A DNA stretch of 64,000 nt from NCBI RefSeq assembly GCF_017948675.1, contig NZ_JAGFBU010000001.1:1358011-1422010 (forward strand), written 5' to 3'. This DNA comes from Flavobacterium flabelliforme (GTDB lineage: Bacteria; Bacteroidota; Bacteroidia; Flavobacteriales; Flavobacteriaceae). Shown here one piece after another: positions 45,035-55,600 of the stretch (the first letter of the stretch is position 1; every line of letters begins with the position of its first letter). The position numbers and the translations under genes are program-made. The notes beneath the pieces were generated by a model. It was not told where the DNA came from and did not search any database. It saw only the letters and a program-made list of their open reading frames with translations.

Positions 45035-46519
45035 TTACTCTCGGTCATAGTTTAGTTTTTCCAAGCGTATTTCCATATGTTTACCACTTTTCTTGGGTTT
45101 TTTAAAATATTCAGCAATTGCGACATAACCTGTTTTTGCTGGAAAAACAGAAATTACACTGTCGTCGTTGGTGATTGGTATTTTTTGAATGACTTCTTTT
45201 TTAGATTTATAGTAGTAATTTAAGATGTTTAATTCCAAATCTTTATCGTCGTTTTTGTCAAAAAAGAAATAAGCTCTGCCGGTTTTATTTGGTAAAATTT
45301 GAGTAAAATCATATTTATATCCTCTAGTTCGTTTCACATCATATTCAACAGTTTTAGTAGGATTAAAATCTTTATCCAATGAAAAAGTGTAAAGATTGGT
45401 ATAGGCGCGGTACGTCTTTTTTTGCCAATACGACTCGGCTAAGATTAAGAAAGTGCCATCCGGATTTATTCCTCTTTTTTGGAAATTTAAATATCCTTCT
45501 CCTCGAACCTTTCCGTATTTGTTTATTTTTAGATTAGGAAATTCACTGTAAGCTACATATTTATCCTGAATCACTTCTTTTTTTGTAAGATCAATTACGG
45601 TTTGATAAATACCTAAAGATTCATCAGAATTATATTGTTCTTTTTTATCTTTCTTGTAATAACAGCCACCTGTATATAGTTTTTCATCTAATAAATAAAT
45701 GTATTCGCTGGTGATAGTATATTTACTTGTTTGTGGTAAATAAAGTAACTCTTTTCCGGTCTTAGCATCTAAAATCAAAAAATGAATATCTGCTTTCTTT
45801 GATCCTTTTGAAAAGTAACCTTTCAGTACGATGTACTTTTCTGAAGTACTGAAAACGGAATAATTTAAAATATATTTTTTAAATGAACGAGTGCTATTAT
45901 ATTCCCAGATTTTTTCATTTTTATAATTTACAGCATAATAAGTATCTTTTTCATTTGGCTTGCCTAAATCATAAAAATCATCTTTTTCGATTAAAAAGCC
46001 AGTATTCTGTAAATCGTAATTAGTATAGACATAGTTATCTTTTTTTCTATTTTTAAAAGTAAAATCTTGAACTTCGGTATTATACACTCCTTTACTTACA
46101 ATGACATTTTCTTTAATGTCAACCACTTGATAGGTCTTAAAGAAATAATCTATATTTTGTGCGGAATATTGATAGGAGCCTAATGCGTATACACGTTCCG
46201 TGAAATCAAAACGTAAGTAACCATTATTAAAACTAATGTCATTTAAATCGCGTTTAGTTGCCTTGGGAGATTGTTTTTCTACAAGATCTCCGCTACATAA
46301 TTTATTAAAGTTTACATCTAATACAATATATTTAAAGGTGACATTGCGCTGTTCGTCTATATTCATTTTTCGAACCTCGACATATCCGTACAGCGATTCC
46401 TTATCGTAAATTGGCTTAAAAGTCATTAGTTCTCCATCAGCTGAATTCAATATTGCGTAAGATTGTGCAAAGCTTACGGTGCTTAAAAGGAAAAGAAAGA
46501 ATAAGTAAGTATTTTTCAT
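45035..46519 (-). CDS. Secreted protein of unknown function, paralogue A
   Basis: The 494-residue protein has a signal peptide (SFAQ cleavage about residue 19) and is a tandem duplicate of the gene at 43536. Corresponding segments align end to end, for example YAILNSADGELMTF against YSVLKQADGDFVSF, and the same C-terminal block ending in LEKLNYDRE. It lies 24 bp after the M48 peptidase gene. The function is unknown. Co-expression with the protease suggests a joint envelope role, which is inference. Confidence 0.8.
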   Translation of the reverse strand: MKNTYLFFLFLLSTVSFAQSYAILNSADGELMTFKPIYDKESLYGYVEVRKMNIDEQRNVTFKYIVLDVNFNKLCSGDLVEKQSPKATKRDLNDISFNNGYLRFDFTERVYALGSYQYSAQNIDYFFKTYQVVDIKENVIVSKGVYNTEVQDFTFKNRKKDNYVYTNYDLQNTGFLIEKDDFYDLGKPNEKDTYYAVNYKNEKIWEYNSTRSFKKYILNYSVFSTSEKYIVLKGYFSKGSKKADIHFLILDAKTGKELLYLPQTSKYTITSEYIYLLDEKLYTGGCYYKKDKKEQYNSDESLGIYQTVIDLTKKEVIQDKYVAYSEFPNLKINKYGKVRGEGYLNFQKRGINPDGTFLILAESYWQKKTYRAYTNLYTFSLDKDFNPTKTVEYDVKRTRGYKYDFTQILPNKTGRAYFFFDKNDDKDLELNILNYYYKSKKEVIQKIPITNDDSVISVFPAKTGYVAIAEYFKKPKKSGKHMEIRLEKLNYDRE

Positions 46520-46543
46520 AATTGTGATTAAAGTAATTTTGGA

Positions 46544-47842
46544 TTATAGATTTTTATAGTCAGTTGCTAATTGTGTAAGTTCGCTCAGAGTCAAGTTAGA
46601 CATAAAGCCGAAATAGTATTGCTGGCTTTTAGTGTGTGCTTTGGGATTTATAGATGGAATATAAGTGTTTATTCTCATTTCCTTTTTTGCTTTAGCCAAC
46701 GCTTCTAGATTAGCGGCAATGATCTTATTTAAGAAAATGTTTTTTGGATCTTTTTCTTTTTGTTTCAAACAATTGTACAAACTTTCTCCATAGTTTTCAA
46801 TGTAATAATCATTATAGATCTGCTCGTATTCAATTCTTTTTTTTAAGTCAGTAAAGAATATTTTATCAGTATAAAAATCTTTTTTCTTCGTTCCAATTTT
46901 GCTGCTTATTCTTTCTATTCTTTCATCACAATTCGGATGGGTTTTTAGCGAGTCGATATTCCAATTAAAAATATGATCTTTTGAATAATTGTATTTAGAA
47001 AAATCTTCCATTACAATCCAATCTTTAAGAAACGGTTGATTTTTGGTAGTAAAATTTTTAACGTAACTTTTTCTACTTAAACTATCTCTTTCTGTATCTG
47101 TTTTAGAAAGATGTTTTAATAAATCAACACTTGAGGCAGAATTGTAATTGGTGTTTTTGTAGAAAACTAATCCCAATGAATCAGCTTGAAATTCATGATA
47201 ACGAGATTTGTACTTGCCGTCGTACACATATTTTTTTACAAGTGCATCCGATTTAGTTTGTTTGTTGTATTTTGATTTTCTAATCTCTTTTTCAGCTTTT
47301 TTATTTTCATCACTGTTTTGGGCAATGATCGATTTTTGAATACTCGTATCCCGATGATTTAAAACATAATGTGCTATTTCGTGAGACAAAACAAATCCTA
47401 TTTCTGCTTCGTCATTTAAATATTTTAAAAGTTCCAAATTAAAAATAATAGTACCATCTCCTATGCTAAAAGCGTTCGGTTCTGAATTCCTAGAAAAATA
47501 TGCTTTGATTTTTTTATCAGCTAAAACAGGATTGTTGCTGATGATTTCGGTAATAATTTTATCAATGTAGCTTTGTATTCTATCATCAAAGTAGAGTTCT
47601 TTTTTGTCAATTTTTCTTTTTATGTATTCAAATTGGTTGGTATAACTTTCTTGAATTTCTTTACTGGTATTACCAGAATAGGCTTTCTTAATTTCTTTAA
47701 TCTTTAATTTATGTCGATTTGAAAATTCTTCGATAAAAAGTTTACGTTTAGAAAAGGAAGTCGTATCAAATGGAGTATAATTTTGGGCATGACCTGAAAT
47801 AAATAATAAAATAGATAGAGTAGTAAAAAAATAGTATTTCAT
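46544..47842 (-). CDS. Secreted M48-family metallopeptidase
   Basis: The 432-residue protein has a signal peptide (cleaved about residue 19). The zinc motif is HEIAHYVLNH (His154, Glu155, His158), with a downstream Glu in EFQADSLGL as third ligand, the pattern of M48 (Oma1/HtpX/YfgC type) peptidases. No transmembrane segment apart from the signal is visible, so it is a periplasmic protease. Two secreted paralogues follow within 24 and 32 bp. The substrate is unknown. Confidence 0.85.
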   Translation of the reverse strand: MKYYFFTTLSILLFISGHAQNYTPFDTTSFSKRKLFIEEFSNRHKLKIKEIKKAYSGNTSKEIQESYTNQFEYIKRKIDKKELYFDDRIQSYIDKIITEIISNNPVLADKKIKAYFSRNSEPNAFSIGDGTIIFNLELLKYLNDEAEIGFVLSHEIAHYVLNHRDTSIQKSIIAQNSDENKKAEKEIRKSKYNKQTKSDALVKKYVYDGKYKSRYHEFQADSLGLVFYKNTNYNSASSVDLLKHLSKTDTERDSLSRKSYVKNFTTKNQPFLKDWIVMEDFSKYNYSKDHIFNWNIDSLKTHPNCDERIERISSKIGTKKKDFYTDKIFFTDLKKRIEYEQIYNDYYIENYGESLYNCLKQKEKDPKNIFLNKIIAANLEALAKAKKEMRINTYIPSINPKAHTKSQQYYFGFMSNLTLSELTQLATDYKNL

Positions 47843-47867
47843 TTGTTAAATTTAGAATTTAAGAGCG

Positions 47868-47875
47868 CAAATATA
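47868..47875 (-). promoter_or_regulatory. TAnnTTTG box for the M48/paralogue unit
   Basis: The minus strand reads TATATTTG 25 bp upstream of the M48 ATG. It shows that the protease unit has its own promoter inside the leucine cluster. Confidence 0.55.
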
Positions 47876-47915
47876 CTAATGTTTTATTTTTATTAAAATT
47901 TAATTAAGATTTTTG

Positions 47916-49436
47916 CTACAACATTACATTTAGCATTTTTTGTGTAGCAACAATCGCAGCAACGGTTTGGTCAGAGTCTAGTCCTCTTGTTTTAAATTCC
48001 TTTCCCTTATTTGTCCATGTAATGATAGTTTCACACAATGCGTCAGAGCTACTTCCTGGCGGGATTCGAACAGCGTAATCAATTAATTTTGGTAATTCTA
48101 GATCTTTGGTTTTATAAATTTTGGCTAAAGCATTCATAAAAGCATCAAATTGTCCATCACCTTGCGCATGTTCTTCAATAATTTCTCCCTCTATTTTTAA
48201 AGACAAAGTGGTCGAAGGTCGCATTCCTTTAGCATGAGATAAAATATACGATTCTACTACAATTCTTTCTTGATAAGACTGACTGTCTAAAACATCCGAT
48301 ATAATATAAGGTAAGTCTTCCTTGGTAACGGTTTCTTTTTTGTCACCCAATTCTATAATTCTTTGCGTTACTAATTTCAAATCTTCGGGATTAAGCTGCA
48401 AACCTAATTCTTGCAAATTTTTCTCGATATTGGCTTTCCCTGATGTTTTTCCTAATGCATATTTTCGTTGCCTGCCAAAGCGTTCAGGAAGCAAATCATT
48501 AAAATATAAATTGTTTTTGTTGTCACCATCCGCATGAATTCCCGCTGTTTGAGTAAAAACATTATCACCAACAATAGGTTTATTAGCTGGAATTCTATAG
48601 CCTGTAAATGTCTCTACCAATTTACTCACAGAGTACAAAGAACACTCTTTTACACTCATTTCTATTTCTGGCATAAAGTCATTGATAACCGCAACAGTAC
48701 TTTCAAGAGGAGCATTTCCAGCACGCTCTCCCATCCCGTTTACCGTTACATGAAGACCATTTATGCCTGCTTTTACAGCTTCCATCACATTAGCAATACT
48801 TAAATCATAATCATTGTGTGCATGAAAATCAAAATGCGTATCAGGATATTTTGCGTTTATTTGAGAAATAAAACTGAAAGTTTCTGAAGGAATAAGAACG
48901 CCTAAAGTATCAGGAAGTAAGATACGTTTTACTGGTTGTTGCGTCAAAAAATCTAAATACTGAAAAACATATTCCGGTGAATTACGCATTCCGTTGCTCC
49001 AGTCTTCTAAATAAACATTAGTGTCAATATTATTTGCTTGAGCCAATGCAATGGTTTGAGCAATCTCCTCAAAATGTTGTTCGGGTGTTTTCTTTAATTG
49101 ATGCGTTAAATGATTTAGCGAGCCTTTCGTCAATAAATTTTGAACCTTAGCTCCCGAATTCTTCATCCATTCAATAGAAAGACCACCGTCAACAAAAGTC
49201 AAAACCTCAATTCTATTGCTATATCCTTTCTCTTCAGCCCACGCCATAATACCTTTTACACCTTGAAATTCGCCTTCGCTAACACGTGCCGAAGCAATTT
49301 CGATTCTGTCAACATTTAATTCTTCGAGTAATAATTGTGCAATGGTTAGTTTTTCTGCAGCCGAGAACGAAACTCCAGAGGTTTGTTCCCCATCTCGAAG
49401 TGTCGTATCCATTATTTCAATTTTTCTTTTTCCCAT
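47916..49436 (-). CDS. leuA: 2-isopropylmalate synthase (LeuA2-type)
   Basis: The 506-residue protein condenses acetyl-CoA with 2-ketoisovalerate, the first step of leucine synthesis. The TIM barrel starts with DTTLRDGEQT and has the metal motif HAHNDYDLS. The C-terminal part is an LeuA regulatory-type dimerisation domain, with SYILSHAKGMRPS. The alternative is citramalate synthase, which shares this fold; the position with leuC and leuD favours leuA. It lies 335 bp downstream of leuD, and the gap holds repeat B. Confidence 0.9.
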   Translation of the reverse strand: MGKRKIEIMDTTLRDGEQTSGVSFSAAEKLTIAQLLLEELNVDRIEIASARVSEGEFQGVKGIMAWAEEKGYSNRIEVLTFVDGGLSIEWMKNSGAKVQNLLTKGSLNHLTHQLKKTPEQHFEEIAQTIALAQANNIDTNVYLEDWSNGMRNSPEYVFQYLDFLTQQPVKRILLPDTLGVLIPSETFSFISQINAKYPDTHFDFHAHNDYDLSIANVMEAVKAGINGLHVTVNGMGERAGNAPLESTVAVINDFMPEIEMSVKECSLYSVSKLVETFTGYRIPANKPIVGDNVFTQTAGIHADGDNKNNLYFNDLLPERFGRQRKYALGKTSGKANIEKNLQELGLQLNPEDLKLVTQRIIELGDKKETVTKEDLPYIISDVLDSQSYQERIVVESYILSHAKGMRPSTTLSLKIEGEIIEEHAQGDGQFDAFMNALAKIYKTKDLELPKLIDYAVRIPPGSSSDALCETIITWTNKGKEFKTRGLDSDQTVAAIVATQKMLNVML

Positions 49437-49481
49437 TATGGTTTTCGTATTGACTTATATTTTTTTGGGCGTGTCACCAAT

Positions 49482-49520
49482 AAAAAACGGCAAAAGCCAC
49501 TTTATCGTTAGCCGTTTTTT
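49482..49520. terminator. Terminator-like hairpin beside repeat B1
   Basis: AAAAAACGGC (49482-49491) pairs with GCCGTTTTTT (49511-49520) in the gap between leuD and leuA. Confidence 0.6.
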
Positions 49521-49524
49521 TATT

Positions 49525-49616
49525 GCTGTCGGGCTTTCCGCTACAATCTTTTTTATAAAATTTGCCAAAAGGCTGCATTTTATAAAAAAGGATTTCTACT
49601 GCAATCCCTCACTCGA
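49525..49616 (+). repeat. Dispersed repeat B, copy 1 (conserved flanks, variable hairpin)
   Basis: Starts GTCGGGCTTTCCGCTACAA and ends TGCAATCCCTCACTCG. Inside is a perfect 14-bp stem CTTTTTTATAAAAT/ATTTTATAAAAAAG (49548-49561 with 49577-49590). The flanks match 63315-63397, but the stem differs. Confidence 0.75.
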
Positions 49617-49771
49617 ACTCGTAACAGCATAACAAATCAAGATTTATTATTTTTATACAGTAATAAAACACCACTATTTATACCTTTATAATTGATGTTT
49701 TTTTGAATAGGAATCAATGTATTAATCAACAAGGCAAGAGATAGATAGTAAATAGTGCTGCTTTGTAATTT

Positions 49772-50368
49772 TTAGTACGGCAGTTTATCCGCAAATTCTA
49801 CTATTTCCTCTTTTATGTTTTGTAGATAATCAATATCATCAAAACCATTAATCATATTTTCTTTCTTATAACCAGAGAGGTTAAACGTTTCTGTTTCCCC
49901 TGTTTGTAGGATTTTAATTGTTTGCTCAGGAAGGTTTATTTCTACTGCTGTTTTAGGATCAGCTTCAATTGCAGCAAAGATTTTATTAGAAAATTCAGGG
50001 CTTACTTGAACGGGCAAAACACCAATATTCAAGCAATTTCCTTTAAAGATATCGGCAAAAAAAGAAGAAACTACTGCTCTAAAACCATAATCGTAAACCG
50101 CCCAAGCAGCATGCTCACGAGAAGAACCCGAGCCAAAGTTTTTTCCGCCAACAAGAATTTTTCCAGAGTAAGTTGGATTGTTCAAAACGAAATCTGCTTT
50201 TTTCGATCCATCAGGATGGTAGCGCCAATCCCGGAAAAGATTATCTCCAAAACCGACACGCTCTGTTGCTTTCAAGAAACGAGCTGGAATAATTTGATCT
50301 GTATCTACGTTTTCTATTGGTAACGGCACTGCGCTACTGGTAAGAATATTAAATTTATCGTAAGCCAT
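49772..50368 (-). CDS. leuD: 3-isopropylmalate dehydratase small subunit
   Basis: The 198-residue swivel domain carries the substrate-recognition segments VDTDQIIPARFLK and GSGSSREHAAWAV, and pairs with LeuC to isomerise 2- to 3-isopropylmalate. It lies 197 bp after leuC, a gap that contains repeat C copy 2. The length is normal. Confidence 0.94.
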   Translation of the reverse strand: MAYDKFNILTSSAVPLPIENVDTDQIIPARFLKATERVGFGDNLFRDWRYHPDGSKKADFVLNNPTYSGKILVGGKNFGSGSSREHAAWAVYDYGFRAVVSSFFADIFKGNCLNIGVLPVQVSPEFSNKIFAAIEADPKTAVEINLPEQTIKILQTGETETFNLSGYKKENMINGFDDIDYLQNIKEEIVEFADKLPY

Positions 50369-50512
50369 GGGAATTTTAGATTTTAGATTAACGATTTTAG
50401 ATTGTTGATTTCTGCGAAGAGACCTATTTTTAATCGCTATTTTTTATGTAATATATTGTAAAATGTCACTTTAATAAAAAATTTAGTATTCTAACGAAAT
50501 CTGAAATGCTAC

Positions 50513-50535
50513 GCCAATTCGCTAGCGCTCGGGTC
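50513..50535 (-). repeat. Dispersed repeat C, copy 2 (23 bp)
   Basis: On the minus strand GACCCGAGCG, CTAGCGAA, TTGGC; it matches 40222-40244 at 20 of 23 positions. It contains the palindrome CGCTAGCG. Confidence 0.75.
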
Positions 50536-50565
50536 AAAAATCGTTAATCTACATTCTTAAATCTT

Positions 50566-51960
50566 TTAAAAAAGCTCTCTCGGATCTGTCAATTTTCCAG
50601 TAATTGCCGCCGCCGCCGCCATAATTGGGCTCGCCAACAATGTTCTTGAACCCGGACCTTGACGACCTTCAAAATTTCTATTGGAAGTGCTTACTGCATA
50701 TTTTCCAGCCGGAACTTTGTCATCATTCATCGCTAAACAAGCTGAACAACCTGGCTGACGTAATACAAAACCTGCTGCTGTTAAAGTGTCTAATAAACCT
50801 TCTTCCTTGATTTGAGCTTCAACAACATGTGAACCGGGAACTAACCATGCGGTTACATTATCTGCTTTTTTACGACCTTTTACAATTTCTGTAAAAGCTC
50901 TAAAATCTTCAATACGTCCGTTGGTGCAACTTCCTAAGAAAACAAAATCAATTGGTTTGCCAATCATGACATCATTTTCTTCGAAGCCCATGTAGGCTAA
51001 TGATTTTTTATAGGTTTCTTCCCCGCCTTCTACTTGGTTGGCTTTTGGAATGTTTTTTGAGATACCAATTCCCATTCCCGGATTTGTGCCATAAGTAATC
51101 ATGGGTTCGATGTCTTCTGCTTTAATGTTTAATTCTTTATCAAAAATTGCATCAGCATCAGTCTTTAAAGTTTTCCAGTATTCAACAGCTTTGGTCCACG
51201 CTTCTCCTTTTGGAGCATATAATCGTCCTTCAAGGAAATCGAATGTTTTTTGATCTGGAGCAATCATACCGCCACGAGCACCCATTTCGATACTTAAATT
51301 ACAAACCGTCATCCTACCTTCCATAGACATGTCTTCAAAAACATTTCCAGCGTATTCAGCAAAATATCCCGTTCCACCAGAAGTGGTCAGTTTAGAAATA
51401 ATGTAAAGAGCAACATCTTTTGGACCAACACCTTTACTCAAAGTTCCATTTACGTTGATCCGCATTTTCTTTGGTTTAGGTTGCATAATACATTGTGTGG
51501 CTAATACCATTTCTACTTCCGAAGTTCCAATTCCGAAAGCAATCGCTCCAAAAGCACCGTGTGTCGAGGTATGAGAATCTCCGCAAACGATTGTTGCTCC
51601 GGGTAATGTAATTCCGTTTTCAGGTCCAACAACGTGAACAATTCCGTTCTTTTGATGCCCTAAACCCCAATGCGAAATGCCGTATTCGGCAGCACTATCT
51701 TCTAATGCTTTCAGCTGATTCGCTGATAAAGGGTCTGCAACAGGTAAATGTTGATTTATAGTTGGTGTGTTGTGATCGGCAGTAGCAAAAGTGCGCTCCG
51801 GATACAAAACGGTAATTCCTCTTTCTTTTAAACCTAAAAAAGCAACGGGACTAGTAACTTCATGAATAAAATGGCGATCAATGAAAAATACATCTGGTCC
51901 ATCATCAATTTTTCGCACCACATGCGAATCCCATACTTTATCAAATAATGTAGTACTCAT
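50566..51960 (-). CDS. leuC: 3-isopropylmalate dehydratase large subunit
   Basis: The 464-residue aconitase-family subunit holds the [4Fe-4S] cluster on three Cys ([10 protein letters not shown] and [10 protein letters not shown]). It has the [13 protein letters not shown] motif and, with LeuD, isomerises 2-isopropylmalate. It is the first gene of the minus-strand leucine operon, 73 bp behind a consensus promoter. Confidence 0.95.
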   Translation of the reverse strand: MSTTLFDKVWDSHVVRKIDDGPDVFFIDRHFIHEVTSPVAFLGLKERGITVLYPERTFATADHNTPTINQHLPVADPLSANQLKALEDSAAEYGISHWGLGHQKNGIVHVVGPENGITLPGATIVCGDSHTSTHGAFGAIAFGIGTSEVEMVLATQCIMQPKPKKMRINVNGTLSKGVGPKDVALYIISKLTTSGGTGYFAEYAGNVFEDMSMEGRMTVCNLSIEMGARGGMIAPDQKTFDFLEGRLYAPKGEAWTKAVEYWKTLKTDADAIFDKELNIKAEDIEPMITYGTNPGMGIGISKNIPKANQVEGGEETYKKSLAYMGFEENDVMIGKPIDFVFLGSCTNGRIEDFRAFTEIVKGRKKADNVTAWLVPGSHVVEAQIKEEGLLDTLTAAGFVLRQPGCSACLAMNDDKVPAGKYAVSTSNRNFEGRQGPGSRTLLASPIMAAAAAITGKLTDPRELF

Positions 51961-52032
51961 TTTAACTGTTTTTTTTAAGTGTATTTCTTGATTTTACATC
52001 CCAATTATTTTATGGAATTGTAGTAATATAAG

Positions 52033-52061
52033 CAAATTTATAAAAACACATAAAGCAGCAA
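52033..52061 (-). promoter_or_regulatory. Promoter of the leucine operon
   Basis: On the minus strand TTG (52059-52061), 18 nt, TAAATTTG (52033-52040). It lies 72 bp before the leuC ATG. The rest of the gap to 52556 shows nothing else that I trust. Confidence 0.65.
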
Positions 52062-52556
52062 ATTTCGATTGTTGATTATATACGATACCCAAACTAATTT
52101 TACGAGGTATTAGAGCTGCTTTTTTAATTTATGTTGTTTTGTGATGCTTTTTGTTTTGTCTTTAATTATTATAAATTTTTGTTCTATTGGCATGTAGTGT
52201 TTGTTTGATAATTTAGAGATTTGCTATAATTAGACTTGTTTTAAATAAAATTTTTGATAAATTAATAATATAACACTTTTTGATTAGATAATTCTTAGTC
52301 ATTTTTATTTCTATATTTTCTCAATACATTACATTGATGTTTTTTGAAAATTGTATTATTAATTTATTTTTCGAGTACTTTATTTTACGACATCCAGATT
52401 GTAGAAAAAATTATGTAGTTATTTTTCAAGGTTTAAAAGTGTATGTTTTTTTGTCGAGAGATTTAATAAACGTCAGAGAATATGTTACAAAAGAGGCAGT
52501 GTATTTTTTCTTTCTTTATTAACAAGTTGGTTTCTGTTTTTTGTCTAAAAATAACC

Positions 52557-52564
52557 TAAATTTG
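52557..52564 (+). promoter_or_regulatory. TAnnTTTG box for dnaE
   Basis: TAAATTTG lies 50 bp before the dnaE ATG. Confidence 0.5.
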
Positions 52565-52614
52565 AAATTCAATTTTTGTAATTTTAAATAATTACAATCA
52601 CTTCAATTCCAGCT

Positions 52615-55600
52615 ATGTACTTAATTTTTGATACCGAAACTACAGGATTACCTAAGCGTTGGGGCGCACCTATTTCTGATACGGACAACTGGCCACGTTG
52701 TATTCAAATCGCTTGGCAGTTGCATGATGATATGGGGAAGCTCATCGAACATCAGGATTATTTGGTTAAACCAGAAGGTTTTAATATTCCTTATGATGCC
52801 GAACGTATTCACGGAATTTCAACAGAATTGGCCGAAGCCGAAGGAATTTCTTTAGCCGAAGTTTTAGAGAAATTTAATATCGCTTTAGGCAAAGCCAAAT
52901 ATATTGTAGGTCAGAATCTAGGTTTTGATATCAATATTATGGGTTGTGAATTCTATAGATTGGGAATAGAAAGTCAAATGAGTTCCATGCCAATTCTGGA
53001 TACCTGTACGGAGGTTACTGCTTCTTTATTAAAATTACCTGGAGGTCGTGGTGGAAAATTCAAATTACCAACACTTACAGAATTACATAGTTTTTTATTC
53101 AATAAGCCTTTTGGTGAAGCGCACAACGCTACTGCCGATGTGGAGGCAACTACGCGTTGTTTTCTAGAATTAATTAGACGTGAAATTTTCACGAAGGAAG
53201 AACTTGATGTGGAGCCAGGTTATTTCAAAGACTTTCAAAATAGAAATCCTTCCGAAATAAAGCTAATTGGTTTAAAACATATCAATCTCAAAGCGGCTTC
53301 GGATAAAATTCGTCAGCAATTTGGAGAGAAACAGGAACCAGCGGTTTCAAAGAAAGAGCTTTCTGAGAATAAAAAAGTTTTGGTAGACACGCAGTTTGTG
53401 CACTTACACAACCATACCCAATTCTCAGTATTGCAATCTACCATTAGTATTGCAGCATTAGTCAAAGCGGCGGCACAACAAAAAATGCCTGCTGTTGCCA
53501 TGACCGATCACGCCAATTTAATGGGAGCTTTTCACTTTGTACGTGATATTTTATACCATAATAAAGCGGCTGAAGCCAAAAATAAAGCGGCAATAGAAAA
53601 CGGTGAGGAGCCTACTGAAGTTACGATGAAACCGATTGTAGGTTGTGAGTTTTTTGTTTGTGATGATCATAAAAACAAGTCGGTCAAGGATAATGGCTAC
53701 CAAATAGTGCTTTTGGCGAAGACCAAAAAAGGCTATCATAATTTAGCAAAAATGTCATCGATCGCTTATACAGAAGGATTTTATTATGTTCCAAGAATTG
53801 ATAGAAAGGTCATTCAGGAATTCAAAGAAGATATTATCGTATTGTCTGGAAACTTGTATGGAGAAATTCCAAATAAGATTTTAAACATTGGTGAAAATCA
53901 AGCCGAAGAAGCCTTAATTTGGTGGAAGAACGAATTCAAAGATGATTTTTATATTGAGGTGATGCGTCACAATCAAGAAGACGAAAATCGAGTAAATGCT
54001 TCTTTAGTTTCATTGGCTAGAAAACATGATGTTAAAATTGTTGCTACAAACAACACCTTTTATATAGATAAGGAAAATTCGAATGCGCACGATATTTTGC
54101 TTTGTGTGCGCGATGGCGAAAAGCAAACTACACCTATAGGTCGTGGTCGTGGTTATCGATACGGATTGCCGAATCAGGAATATTATTTCAAGTCGGGAGA
54201 CGAGATGAAGCAACTTTTTGCTAATCTGCCAGAAGCAATTTCTAATATAGCAGAAATTGTAGATAAAATTGAAATTTACGATTTAGCTCGAGAAGTTTTA
54301 CTTCCGAAATTTGAAATTCCAGTAGAGTTCAATGATCCTGAAGATGTAAAAGATGGAGGAGTTCGTGGAGAAAATGCGTATTTAAGACACCTTACTTTTG
54401 AAGGTGCTAGAAGACGATATGCAGAGATCACAGAAGAAATTCAAGAACGACTCGATTTTGAATTATTAACGATTTCGAATTCTGGTTATCCTGGATATTT
54501 CCTGATTGTACAGGATTTAATTGCTGAGGCACGAAGCATGGGAGTTTCTGTTGGACCAGGTCGTGGTTCTGCAGCGGGTTCAGTAGTTGCGTATTGTTTG
54601 AAGATTACAAATATTGATCCCTTAAAGTACAACCTGCTTTTTGAGCGTTTCCTGAATCCCGATCGTGTGTCCCTTCCCGATATTGATATCGATTTTGATG
54701 ATGAAGGTCGCAGCAGCGTTATGGATTATGTGATTCGTAAATACGGTTCAAAACAAGTGGCACAAATTATCACTTATGGTAAAATGGCGACTAAATCTGC
54801 CATTCGAGATACGGCGAGAGTGTTGGATTTACCCTTATTTGAAGCAGATAAAATTGCCAAGTTGATTCCAGGAATGATGCCGTCTAAATGGAACTTGGCT
54901 CGTTTTTTAAATGAAAAGCAAGATGTAATTAAAAAGGCAGTTCGTCCTGAAGAATACGATAAAATTAAAGAATTAATTGGTCTTGCCGGTGAAGATGATC
55001 TAGGTGGAGAAACTATTCAGCAAGCTAAAGTTTTAGAAGGAAATCTCAGAAATACTGGTATTCACGCTTGTGGAGTAATTATTACGCCAAGCGATATTAC
55101 CAATTTTGTTCCTGTAGCTACTGCTAAAGATTCAGATTTGTATGTAACACAATTTGACAACTCGGTGGTAGAAAGTGCCGGTTTGTTGAAGATGGATTTC
55201 TTGGGTTTGAAAACCCTGACTTTGATAAAAGATACCGTTAAGTTAGTAAAATATAGAACCGGAATCGATCTTGATCCGGATACGTTTCCTATTGATGACT
55301 TAAAAACATACGAACTCTTTCAACGTGGAGAAACGGTGGGAATTTTTCAATATGAGAGTCCAGGAATGCAGAAATACATGAAGGAATTAAAGCCAACGGT
55401 TTTTCCGGATTTAATTGCCATGAATGCCTTGTATCGCCCGGGACCAATTGCTTATATTCCGAGTTTCGTCAAGCGAAAAAATGGTGAAGAAGAGATTATT
55501 TATGATCTAGATGCGTGCGAAGAATTATTAAAAGATACGTACGGAATTACAGTTTACCAAGAGCAAGTAATGCTTTTGTCCCAAAAACTAGCCGATTTCT

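Noticed and set aside
52334..52522. A 62-residue frame upstream of dnaE.
   Set aside because: It starts at TTG, has AT-driven Phe/Ile/Tyr composition, and no conserved motif or promoter relation; probably chance.
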